From assembly GCA_947499595.1 (NCBI GenBank), contig CANMOY010000008.1:1-64000 (forward strand): a stretch of DNA of 64,000 nt, written 5' to 3'. Origin of the DNA: an uncultured Mesonia sp. GTDB taxonomy: Bacteria > Bacteroidota > Bacteroidia > Flavobacteriales > Flavobacteriaceae. Under the pieces are notes generated by a model. It was not told the origin of the DNA. It did not search any database and saw nothing but the letters and a program-made list of their open reading frames with translations. Numbering within the stretch: the first letter of the stretch is position 1; every line of letters starts with the position of its first letter. Position numbers and translations under genes: made by a program. Shown here piece by piece: positions 26,494 to 33,307 of the stretch.

Positions 26494-27481
26494 AGCCGCC
26501 TGTTTAGAGGCAACAAGCTTCTCTAATGAAGTGCTGCACTACTTGGCGCAAGAAAATTTATGGAATATCTGGGTACCTCAAGAATATGGCGGTCAAGCTT
26601 TATCTTTAACCCAAGGTTTAAAGAAGTTACAAACAATAGCAACAATAGATGGCAGCCTGGGTTGGACGCTCACCTTGTGCAGTGGGGCTAATTTTTTTGT
26701 AGGAAATTTAGCACACGAGGCTGCAGCCGAAGTTTTTAAGGGAAAACAAAACACTGTTCTAGGCGGTAGCGGCGGAGTCTTTGGCGAAGCGCATCAAGAA
26801 GAAGGGCAATACCGTATTAATGGAACTTGGCATTATGCCACAGGTGCACCCTACCTTACGCATTTTACTTTAAATGCTCGAATTATGAATGCCGGCAAGC
26901 CAGTAAAAGATGACAACGGAAACGACTTAATAAAAAGTTTTGTTTTGCCTAAAGAAGCGGTGAAGATTATTCCTAACTGGTCGAGTATGGGGTTAAAGGC
27001 TACGGCTACACATTCTTTTCAGGTTTCAGATTATCGTGTGGCACCAAGATTTAGTTTTGTTTATCACGAGGTAAAACATACGGCAGACTTGTACCAAATT
27101 CCGTTTTCGGTCTTTGCTGATTTTACTTTATGGGTCAATTACATCGGGATGGCGCAACATTTTTTAGATTTAGCCAGGTATAAGGAGGTTGAATCTTCTT
27201 GGCAAATTTTAAATGCTACGCTAGAAGACAGCGAAAAACGCATATATGACTTAGCACTACAAACCGAAAGGCGTCTGGGTAATTCAACATTTGGTTGGGA
27301 AGAATGGGTGGTGCAGGTACACCAAGCAGCCGTAAATTCTGTGCAAGCTATCTCTCAAGCCATTATAGGTTTGTATCCGTTTTTAGGTATTTCGGCGAGC
27401 AAAGAAGGCAGCGAGTTGAACCAGGTATTTAAAGATTACTTCACCGCAACGCAACATCATATTTTTACAAAGAAGCGCTAG
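26453..27481 (+). CDS. Acyl-CoA-dehydrogenase-fold flavoprotein in the TPP operon
   Basis: A 342-residue protein with an acyl-CoA dehydrogenase fold of the flavin-monooxygenase (DszC/HpaA/HsaA-like) branch. Visible parts are the N-terminal helical domain with IWVPQEYGGQALSL, the middle domain with YRINGTWHYATGAP, the turn MGLKATATHSFQVSDYRV, and a helical C-terminal domain. The catalytic Glu of true acyl-CoA dehydrogenases is not seen. It starts 41 bp inside pnuT, so the two are cotranscribed and probably coupled. Placement under a TPP riboswitch suggests a role in thiamine salvage or modification, but no such function is established as far as I know. Confidence 0.78.
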   Translation: MKTNLQGISQQQLKAACLEATSFSNEVLHYLAQENLWNIWVPQEYGGQALSLTQGLKKLQTIATIDGSLGWTLTLCSGANFFVGNLAHEAAAEVFKGKQNTVLGGSGGVFGEAHQEEGQYRINGTWHYATGAPYLTHFTLNARIMNAGKPVKDDNGNDLIKSFVLPKEAVKIIPNWSSMGLKATATHSFQVSDYRVAPRFSFVYHEVKHTADLYQIPFSVFADFTLWVNYIGMAQHFLDLARYKEVESSWQILNATLEDSEKRIYDLALQTERRLGNSTFGWEEWVVQVHQAAVNSVQAISQAIIGLYPFLGISASKEGSELNQVFKDYFTATQHHIFTKKR

Positions 27482-27843
27482 AATAAACTATTTATCTACT
27501 TTAGAAGTGTCCTAAAAAAGGGGAAAGCCTATATTATATCTCCTATTTTAAAGGTATAATTGATATATAGAATAAAACCCTGAATTAATAAGGCGCTAAT
27601 GTAGAAGCTTTATACAATGCCGATATAAAAAATACCGACCGAAATCAGCTACTTTAAGCGAATTCTAAATAACGAATTAATATAAATTACCCGAATTTTG
27701 TCAACACTTTCTAGACAATTACTATCTTTAGAAAAATAATCTAAAAACTTGCAACAAGCACCTACTTAAGTCATATCAAAGTTCTTTAAAACGCTTTAAT
27801 AGGACTTCTTGTATAATGTACTTAGCAAATTTCTATAACATTT
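27482..27843. other. Non-coding stretch after the TPP operon
   Basis: A 362-base AT-rich region with no open frame worth calling. It begins the 1.5-kb accessory strip that runs to the ssrA gene. An AGTGTCC-AAAAAAGG string at about 27507-27521 looks like a possible transposon end but has no partner that I can find. Confidence 0.4.
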
Positions 27844-27987
27844 ATGGCCAAGAAGAAAAAAATTGAAAAGACAAAATCAATCGAAGAAACCCTTTGGCAA
27901 TCCTGTGATAAGCTAAAAGGTTTTGAAGAGCCTTTTGAATACAAATAAACTGTCTTAGCATTAATATTTTCATAATTCACAATATGA
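27844..27987 (+). pseudogene. hsdM relic (type I restriction-modification N-terminus)
   Basis: The frame reads MAKKKKIEK, SIEETLWQSCDKLKG, EPFEYK, then a stop, and carries on in the same frame as TVLALIFS before further stops. This matches the conserved N-terminus of type I DNA methyltransferase subunits, whose pattern after EYK is HVVLGLIFLKY. Only about 45 codons can be recognised. I interpret it as the surviving start of an hsdM gene inactivated by nonsense changes and deletion. No hsdR or hsdS sequence is left nearby. Confidence 0.7.
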
Positions 27988-28163
27988 AAACATCTTCTTT
28001 TTAGAAGATACTTTTTGATGATTTTATTCTACAAAAAAAATGTTAAGCAATATGATATTGCTTTAAAAATATACGAAACATTTAACCTTTTTAGAAATTC
28101 TTTTATTTTCGCAACCCTTTATGTATTTTATCAATTTTAAGTAAATAACCAATTTTTATTTCC

Positions 28164-28757
28164 ATGAAAAGATTTAATTTTTTAGCAATTATTTTTTTAG
28201 CGATTATGATAGCGTTCACCTCTTGTTCTAGGGATGATGATGCTAATATTTCAGGTGATTACTTTTCTATCACTAGAAATGGTGAAGAATACTTTAAGGA
28301 GGAAATAAATTACGCTTACTTAGGAATAGATTTTAGTCAGTTGTGTAGTGGTCGACCAGATTTAACGATTAATAGAACAGAGGAATATATAGAAACAAAC
28401 GAATTTAGCTTCTCAATACAATTATTAGCACCCGCTTGGGATGAAGATATGGAGCATGTAAGTTATTTAGACGCACAAATATTTACTGCACATGATGGCA
28501 ATAACCAAGAAAATGATTGCAATTATGCTTACCATTTAGATTTGTTATATTCTGAAAATGACAGAATTTTCTATCCTGATAAAGGCGCAAATAATGTTCA
28601 CTATATACAAAGTGTATCAAAAATTTCTGAATACGATAATGAGGTTGTCTATGCGGTTAAAGGCAGTTACCAAGCTACTATGATAAATAGTTCTTGTGAT
28701 ACTATTGATATAAAAGGTGATTATAATTTTTATATCAGAACATTCAAATTAACTTAA
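28164..28757 (+). CDS. Hypothetical secreted lipoprotein
   Basis: A 197-residue protein with a lipoprotein signal peptide (residues 1-20, lipobox AFTSC) followed by an acidic SRDDDAN spacer typical of Bacteroidota surface lipoproteins. The mature part is rich in acidic and aromatic residues and has four Cys besides the lipidated one (for example in SQLCSGR, ENDCNY and NSSCDT). I do not recognise a domain. It stands alone between an hsdM relic and the ssrA gene, with lower GC than the core genes, and may be accessory. Confidence 0.7.
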   Translation: MKRFNFLAIIFLAIMIAFTSCSRDDDANISGDYFSITRNGEEYFKEEINYAYLGIDFSQLCSGRPDLTINRTEEYIETNEFSFSIQLLAPAWDEDMEHVSYLDAQIFTAHDGNNQENDCNYAYHLDLLYSENDRIFYPDKGANNVHYIQSVSKISEYDNEVVYAVKGSYQATMINSSCDTIDIKGDYNFYIRTFKLT

Positions 28758-28961
28758 TAATCTTCGTTACTTTAGTCCCTTAATAGTTCGGAGTGATATT
28801 TTAAATTTCAATTAATACCTTTGAAATATGAAATATAAGAAGAGCAGTTCATAGTTATCATGCTCCTGAAGGTAAAATGCCTACGCCTCAATTATTGAAT
28901 TATAAGTATGATTATGATAAAATTTAATTAAAAATTGTCACCTCAATTGTCACCTTAAATT
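28758..28961. other. Accessory strip ending at ssrA, with a short direct repeat
   Basis: Non-coding apart from a possible ORF tail that reads to a stop at 28926 (HSYHAPEGKMPTPQLLNY region), which I do not recognise. Two copies of AATTGTCACCT lie at 28933-28943 and 28945-28955, just outside the tmRNA terminator. This position suits a leftover attachment site of an element that once integrated at ssrA (inference). Confidence 0.4.
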
Positions 28962-28962
28962 A

Positions 28963-28996
28963 TAAACCCTCGTAAGTACTGGCTTACGAGGGTTTA
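28963..28996 (-). terminator. Terminator of ssrA
   Basis: A perfect 13-bp stem AAACCCTCGTAAG/CTTACGAGGGTTT with a 6-nt loop, beginning 4 bases beyond the tmRNA 3' end. The T-tract is weak. Confidence 0.75.
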
Positions 28997-28999
28997 TTG

Positions 29000-29396
29000 T
29001 GGAGTCGGGGAGACTCGAACTCCCGTCCAAACAAGCAATTCAATGGCTTTCTACACGCTTAGTTTTCACTTGAATTTTCGAGAAAAATCTGGCAGAAAAC
29101 CGCCTAATCTTTCCTTAGCCTTTTCAATTTCGGTATTCCTTAAAGGCGTCAGAATACCTAAATTTACTTTATCGGTGCCTCAAATGCAAGTGCCGTAAAT
29201 TAAGGCCCTCGCGAGACATCTCGGCTCCCTGTCTTACAGGGACTAAGCTAATCTTACTATGATTCAGATTATGCAGCCAAGGCGTAATTATTTTCGCCGT
29301 TTAAAAAAGTCTGAAACATGAGATTTACGAGCTATATTCCGGCGCTCGACGTGCTTACTATTCAATTCGACTCGCTGTCAAAACCAAATCGACCCC
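29000..29396 (-). ncRNA. ssrA: tmRNA
   Basis: A one-piece tmRNA of about 397 nt that rescues stalled ribosomes. The 5' end GGGGTCGATTTGGTTTTGACAG and the 3' tRNA-like end with GGAGTTCGAGTCTCC and CGACTCC-A pair as the acceptor stem. The tag frame runs from 29298 to 29269 on the minus strand and encodes GENNYALAA followed by TAA, matching flavobacterial tags. CCA is not encoded. It has its own promoter box and terminator. Confidence 0.96.
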
Positions 29397-29481
29397 AATA
29401 GTAGTACCATTATCAACAACAACTATTCCCTTTTTACCCTTGGCAGAAAAAACTTAGGCAACAAGCTTAATACAAACTTCT

Positions 29482-29575
29482 GGGCGTTCCGCTTTTGATG
29501 CAAAAGCGGCGGGCTATCCGCTATATCTTTTAAAGCAAACCAGCTTTAAAAGTATGCCGCTGCTATCCCTAACGC
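29482..29575. repeat. Structured palindromic element in the ssrA leader region
   Basis: A compact 94-bp element closed by GCGTT/AACGC. Inside are a perfect 9-bp hairpin CCGCTTTTG/CAAAAGCGG (29489-29509) and a perfect 10-bp hairpin CTTTTAAAGC/GCTTTAAAAG (29527-29552), plus two copies of GCTATCC (29513 and 29562). It lies between the ssrA promoter box and the mature tmRNA. It resembles, from memory, a recurrent intergenic element in Bacteroidota, which I could not check. Confidence 0.6.
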
Positions 29576-29617
29576 AAAATAGTTTAAAAGAACAATATCT
29601 GTAATAGATAAGGCTGG

Positions 29618-29625
29618 CAAAGATA
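29618..29625 (-). promoter_or_regulatory. -7 box TAnnTTTG, likely for ssrA
   Basis: Minus-strand TATCTTTG, about 220 bases before the mature 5' end of tmRNA. If it is the real promoter, pre-tmRNA carries a long leader that includes the palindromic element at 29482-29575. Confidence 0.5.
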
Positions 29626-29725
29626 CAATAAAATCATATATTTACCCAATAAATCCGAAAGTCTTCCGCTAGCTTGTTAAAGACGAAGTGGTTTTAACTT
29701 TTGCCGATAAAATTTTTGTGAAAAT

Positions 29726-30928
29726 ATGAAAATAGGAATTATAAAAGAACGTAAAAATCCGCCCGACAGGCGAGTGGTATTTTCTCCAGAAAAACTTTCT
29801 CAACTTAAAAAGCAATTTCCCAGCTGCCAAATTGCGGTAGAATCTTCGGCTATTCGTGTTTTTCCAGACGAAGACTATAAGAATTTGGGGTTCGAGGTAA
29901 CCCAAGATATGAGCGATTGCGATGTGTTATTAGGAGTAAAGGAAGTGCCGGTTGAAGCTTTAATACCCAATAAAAAATATTTTTTCTTCTCGCATACCAT
30001 CAAAAAGCAACCCTACAATAGGGCCTTATTGCAGGCTATTTTGTCGAAAAATATAGAACTCTATGATCACGAAGTAATTACCGATACCCAAAACAGCAGA
30101 CTTATTGGTTTTGGTCGCTACGCTGGTATTGTTGGGGCGTACAATGGCTTTAGAGCTTTAGGATTACGCGATAATTTGTTCAATTTACCCAAGGTAGAAG
30201 ACCTACCCGATTATAATGCTGTGGTAGCCAACTTGCAGCAGGTAAAATTGCCGCCTATTAAAATAGCGCTAACAGGATCGGGAAAAGTAGCCCACGGGGC
30301 ACAAGAAATTTTAGAACACCTAAATATCAAAATGATTAGCGTGCACGATTTCTTAACCAAAAGCTATGATGAGCCGGTGTATACCCTGCTAGATGTGCTT
30401 GATTATAACAAACGCAAAGATGCTAAGGTGCTAGATAAATACGACTTTTACAATCATCCTGAACAATACGAATCAAATTTTATGCGGTTTTCGCGGGTAA
30501 CCGACTATTTTATAGCCGGTCATTTTTATGGCGAAGGCGCTCCAAAATTGATTACCCATGAACAAATTCAACAGCCAGATTTTAATATAAATCTTATTGC
30601 CGATGTAAGTTGCGATATCAACGGACCCATTGCCAGTACCATAAGGGCTTCAACCATCGCCGATCCGTTTTATGGCTACGATAAAACCAGTGGCGAAGAA
30701 GTTGCCTACGATGCAAAAAATGCCATTTGCGTAATGGCTGTAGATAATTTGCCTTGTGAACTACCTAAAGACGCTAGCGAAGGCTTTGGAGATATGTTTT
30801 TAGAGCATGTAATTCCCAACTTTTTTAATGATGACCCAGAAGGTGTCTTAGAACGGGCTAGAATGACGTCTAACGGAGAGCTAACGCCAAGATATGCCTA
30901 CTTAAAAGATTATGTAAATGGGGAGTAG
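29726..30928 (+). CDS. Alanine/saccharopine dehydrogenase-like NAD(P)-dependent oxidoreductase
   Basis: A 400-residue protein of the AlaDH/PNT N-terminal fold. It begins MKIGIIKERKNPPDRRVVFSP, has the YDHEVITD and RLIGFGRYAGIVGAYNG segments of the substrate domain, a Rossmann-like IALTGSGKVAHGAQEIL (about 182-198), and a C-terminal AVDNLPCELP motif shared with saccharopine dehydrogenases. The substrate is uncertain: alanine, saccharopine or a related amino acid. An 11-bp overlap with the next gene suggests an operon. Confidence 0.82.
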   Translation: MKIGIIKERKNPPDRRVVFSPEKLSQLKKQFPSCQIAVESSAIRVFPDEDYKNLGFEVTQDMSDCDVLLGVKEVPVEALIPNKKYFFFSHTIKKQPYNRALLQAILSKNIELYDHEVITDTQNSRLIGFGRYAGIVGAYNGFRALGLRDNLFNLPKVEDLPDYNAVVANLQQVKLPPIKIALTGSGKVAHGAQEILEHLNIKMISVHDFLTKSYDEPVYTLLDVLDYNKRKDAKVLDKYDFYNHPEQYESNFMRFSRVTDYFIAGHFYGEGAPKLITHEQIQQPDFNINLIADVSCDINGPIASTIRASTIADPFYGYDKTSGEEVAYDAKNAICVMAVDNLPCELPKDASEGFGDMFLEHVIPNFFNDDPEGVLERARMTSNGELTPRYAYLKDYVNGE

Positions 30929-31787
30929 AGCATTTTTATGCTTGCTGTTAAGCGCCGGCATTCTTTTTTCTTGCGTTGGTTTAAAGCGTTTGCCCAAAGC
31001 CGAAAAAGATAGGAATCTTAAGATCATGAGTTACAACATTAGGTATGCTCAAGAAGGTGTGGGAGAAATTAGCTGGTCGAGCAGAAAAGAATTGCTCACA
31101 ACGCAGTTAAACGAAGTGCCCGTAGATATCTATTTGTTGCAGGAGCCATTAGATCAGCAGATAATAGATATAAAAAAGGCGCTAACTAATTTTAGTTTTG
31201 TAGGAGATCGACGTGTTGAAAATGTAAAATGGGGAGGCTATAACGCTATCTTTTATAATGAAGATAAATTTGCCTTGTTAGAAAGCAATACGTTTTGGTT
31301 GTCTGAAACGCCCGAACAAGAATCTAAAGGCTGGGATGCCAAACAAGTTACCATTGCTACTTATGCATTATTAAAAGATAAGGCAACCCGTAAAAAGTTC
31401 TATGTGCTAAATACTCATCTCGATAGAGTGGGAGAGGTAGCCAAATTAGAAAGTTTAAAACTGATCAAAAGAAAGATTGAAGAAATAAATAAAAAACACT
31501 ACCCTGTTATAATAGGAGGTGATTTTAACTCGAAAGAGACCACAGCGCCTATTGCTTATTTTGATAAGTATTTTAAAGACGCAAAAAAAGTTGCTCAAAC
31601 AGCGCCCATCGGGCCAAAGGGTACTTTTAATTATTTTAATTCACGAATACCGCATAAATACCGTATAGATTATATTTATGTGTCTAAAAAGATAGAAGTA
31701 AAAAGTTATCAAGTTTTAGATAATCAGTATGAAGGAAGGTATCCTTCAGATCATTATCCGGTTTACGTAGCCTTGATGCTTCCTTAG
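30918..31787 (+). CDS. Endonuclease/exonuclease/phosphatase family lipoprotein
   Basis: A 289-residue protein with a short lipoprotein signal (lipobox LFSC near residue 19). The EEP catalytic motifs are visible: MSYNIRYA, LLQEPLD, NTHLDRVGEVA, IIGGDFNS and the terminal SDHYPVYVAL. Being a lipoprotein, it acts outside the cytoplasm, so a phosphatase or nucleotide/phosphodiester hydrolase role is more likely than chromosomal DNA cleavage. It overlaps the end of the upstream dehydrogenase gene and has a terminator. Confidence 0.87.
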   Translation: MGSRAFLCLLLSAGILFSCVGLKRLPKAEKDRNLKIMSYNIRYAQEGVGEISWSSRKELLTTQLNEVPVDIYLLQEPLDQQIIDIKKALTNFSFVGDRRVENVKWGGYNAIFYNEDKFALLESNTFWLSETPEQESKGWDAKQVTIATYALLKDKATRKKFYVLNTHLDRVGEVAKLESLKLIKRKIEEINKKHYPVIIGGDFNSKETTAPIAYFDKYFKDAKKVAQTAPIGPKGTFNYFNSRIPHKYRIDYIYVSKKIEVKSYQVLDNQYEGRYPSDHYPVYVALMLP

Positions 31788-31830
31788 GGCTAGACAAAGT
31801 TTTATTATCAACCATAAGATTTTACTAAAT

Positions 31831-31862
31831 AAAACATAGCCTTCAAGGCTATGTTTTATTTA
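31831..31862 (+). terminator. Terminator of the dehydrogenase-phosphatase operon
   Basis: Stem AAAACATAGCC/GGCTATGTTTT with a TTCAA loop and a T-rich tail, 44 bases after the stop codon. Confidence 0.85.
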
Positions 31863-31957
31863 TTTTATGGGGTAATTGCCAGCTAATTAATGAAAACTAC
31901 AGCAACTTTTAATGACAAGTTGTAGGGCTTATAAACACAAGCCTTTGAGAGTGTAAT

Positions 31958-32045
31958 AAAATATTGTACAATATTCCATCAAAAATTGTACAATATTTTT
32001 GTAAAAATTGTACAATATTTTACAGAAAGTTGTACAACTTTTATA
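31958..32045. repeat. Four tandem 22-bp units, each centred on TTGTACAA
   Basis: TTGTACAA occurs at 31964, 31986, 32008 and 32030, an exact 22-bp period. Unit 1 contains the perfect 16-bp palindrome AATATTGTACAATATT and unit 4 the perfect AAAGTTGTACAACTTT; units 2 and 3 share AAAAATTGTACAATATTTT. The array lies between two convergent terminators, so it is not in any transcript that I can predict. Two helical turns per unit would place all sites on one DNA face, as in an operator array or origin iterons. Confidence 0.9.
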
Positions 32046-32070
32046 GAAAAGCTCTTTAGGTTGAAAACAA

Positions 32071-32106
32071 AACCCCAAGACCTTAATTTAAAAAGTTCTT
32101 GGGGTT
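32071..32106 (-). terminator. Terminator of kdsA
   Basis: Stem AACCCCAAGA/TCTTGGGGTT with a 16-base loop; on the minus strand it is followed by TTTGTTTT. Confidence 0.7.
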
Positions 32107-32169
32107 AGGTTTAAAAGTTGAGCAGTTAGTGCTTAAAATCTATGCTACACTAAAGCCAGAGTCAAGCTT

Positions 32170-32988
32170 TTATAAAGCCTTAACGCATTTTCTAATTTGC
32201 ACCAGGTTGTGTAAAAGTTTTTCTAGATGCTTAAGATCTAGCATATTCGCGCCATCACTTTTTGCGTTTGCCGGATCAAAATGCGTTTCAATAAAAAGTC
32301 CGTCTACATGATTCACCACTCCTGCACGGGCAATGGTTTCAATCATTTCTGGTCGGCCACCGGTAACGCCACTGCTCTGGTTGGGTTGTTGTAAGGAGTG
32401 TGTAACGTCTAGCACTGTGGGCGCATACTGGCGCATAGTAGGTATACCTCTAAAATCAACTATCATATCTTGGTAACCAAACATAGTACCGCGATCGGTT
32501 ATCATAACTTGCTCGTTGTGGCTGTCGGTAACTTTTTTGACCGCGTGTTGCATGCTTTCTGGACTCATAAATTGTCCTTTTTTTAAGTTAACTACCTTAC
32601 CGGTTTCGGCGGCAGCCACCACCAAGTCGGTTTGGCGCACTAAAAAGGCAGGTATTTGCAGTACATCTACATATTCGGCGGCTAGTTTTGCATCGCTAAC
32701 TTCATGAATATCGGTTACGGTGGGCACTTTAAAAGTTTCGGCAACTTTACGCAAAATCTTTAAAGCCTTTTCGTCGCCAATTCCAGTAAAACTATCTATT
32801 CGGCTTCGATTGGCTTTTTTAAAACTGCCTTTAAAAATGTAGGGAATTCCTAATTTATCGGTAATATTCACCACTTTTTCGGCAATACGCAGCGCCATTT
32901 CTTCGCTCTCAATAGCACAAGGGCCGGCGAGTAAGAAAAAATTATCTTCATCTATGTGTTTAATATGGGGTATTTGCTCTAAATTCAT
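32170..32988 (-). CDS. kdsA: 3-deoxy-8-phosphooctulonate synthase
   Basis: Makes Kdo-8-phosphate from arabinose 5-phosphate and phosphoenolpyruvate for lipopolysaccharide. The 272-residue TIM barrel shows FFLLAGPCAIESEEMALRIA, FKGSFKKANRSR, the QIPAFLVRQTDL segment, and PDVLDVTHSLQQPN-like VLDVTHSLQQPN with a HFDPANAKSDGANML end. It is a single gene with its own -7 box and terminator, which implies an LPS-bearing outer membrane. Confidence 0.97.
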   Translation of the reverse strand: MNLEQIPHIKHIDEDNFFLLAGPCAIESEEMALRIAEKVVNITDKLGIPYIFKGSFKKANRSRIDSFTGIGDEKALKILRKVAETFKVPTVTDIHEVSDAKLAAEYVDVLQIPAFLVRQTDLVVAAAETGKVVNLKKGQFMSPESMQHAVKKVTDSHNEQVMITDRGTMFGYQDMIVDFRGIPTMRQYAPTVLDVTHSLQQPNQSSGVTGGRPEMIETIARAGVVNHVDGLFIETHFDPANAKSDGANMLDLKHLEKLLHNLVQIRKCVKAL

Positions 32989-33004
32989 AACATTTACTTT
33001 AAGG

Positions 33005-33012
33005 CAAAGGTA
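33005..33012 (-). promoter_or_regulatory. -7 box TAnnTTTG for kdsA
   Basis: Minus-strand TACCTTTG, 17 bases before the kdsA ATG. Confidence 0.6.
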
Positions 33013-33165
33013 GAGAATAAATTAAAATTGATTTGCCGCTGAAGAAAAATTATAGCCAACAGGCATACTTTCGTAAACAGAGCGTTAGCCAAGTAATTAT
33101 ACGATAATAAGCGTTTGTTTTTTAATCTTAGGCATTGCATTTTCTTTATTTATGAGTGAATTATT

Positions 33166-33180
33166 CCGCTTAAAGCGGAT
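33166..33180. repeat. Short dispersed palindrome, CCGCTTAAAGCGGAT type
   Basis: Perfect CCGCTTTAAGCGG-like hairpin arms (CCGCTT/AAGCGG) in the kdsA-typA gap. Near copies lie at 52271 (after the LolC-like gene) and 57336 (inside DUF2851). Confidence 0.55.
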
Positions 33181-33281
33181 AGAAATCGTTTAAAATAAAG
33201 GGTTTATGTAAGGAAATGTCAGTTTCTTTAAACTTCATGTTATATTTTTAGGTTAAAGCTTTAATATCAGAAAATTAAGCG

Positions 33282-33289
33282 TAAATTTG
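33282..33289 (+). promoter_or_regulatory. -7 box TAnnTTTG for typA
   Basis: TAAATTTG lies 19 bases before the ATG at 33308. A TTG inside this box is in frame with typA but cannot be its start. Confidence 0.65.
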
Positions 33290-33307
33290 CAGCCTTTAAA
33301 TTACTAT

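Noticed and set aside
27503-27523. AGTGTCC-AAAAAAGG string that looks like a transposon end
   Set aside because: No inverted partner, target duplication or transposase remnant could be seen, and the match is short and AT-rich.
29482-29575. Similarity of the arms to integron attC sites (GCGTTA/TAACGC ends)
   Set aside because: The core R and L boxes do not line up with an attC layout and no integrase or cassette array is present, so I kept it as a palindromic element.
33287-33307. Seven-residue N-terminal extension of TypA from a TTG
   Set aside because: The TTG lies inside the -7 promoter box, so it cannot be in the mRNA.
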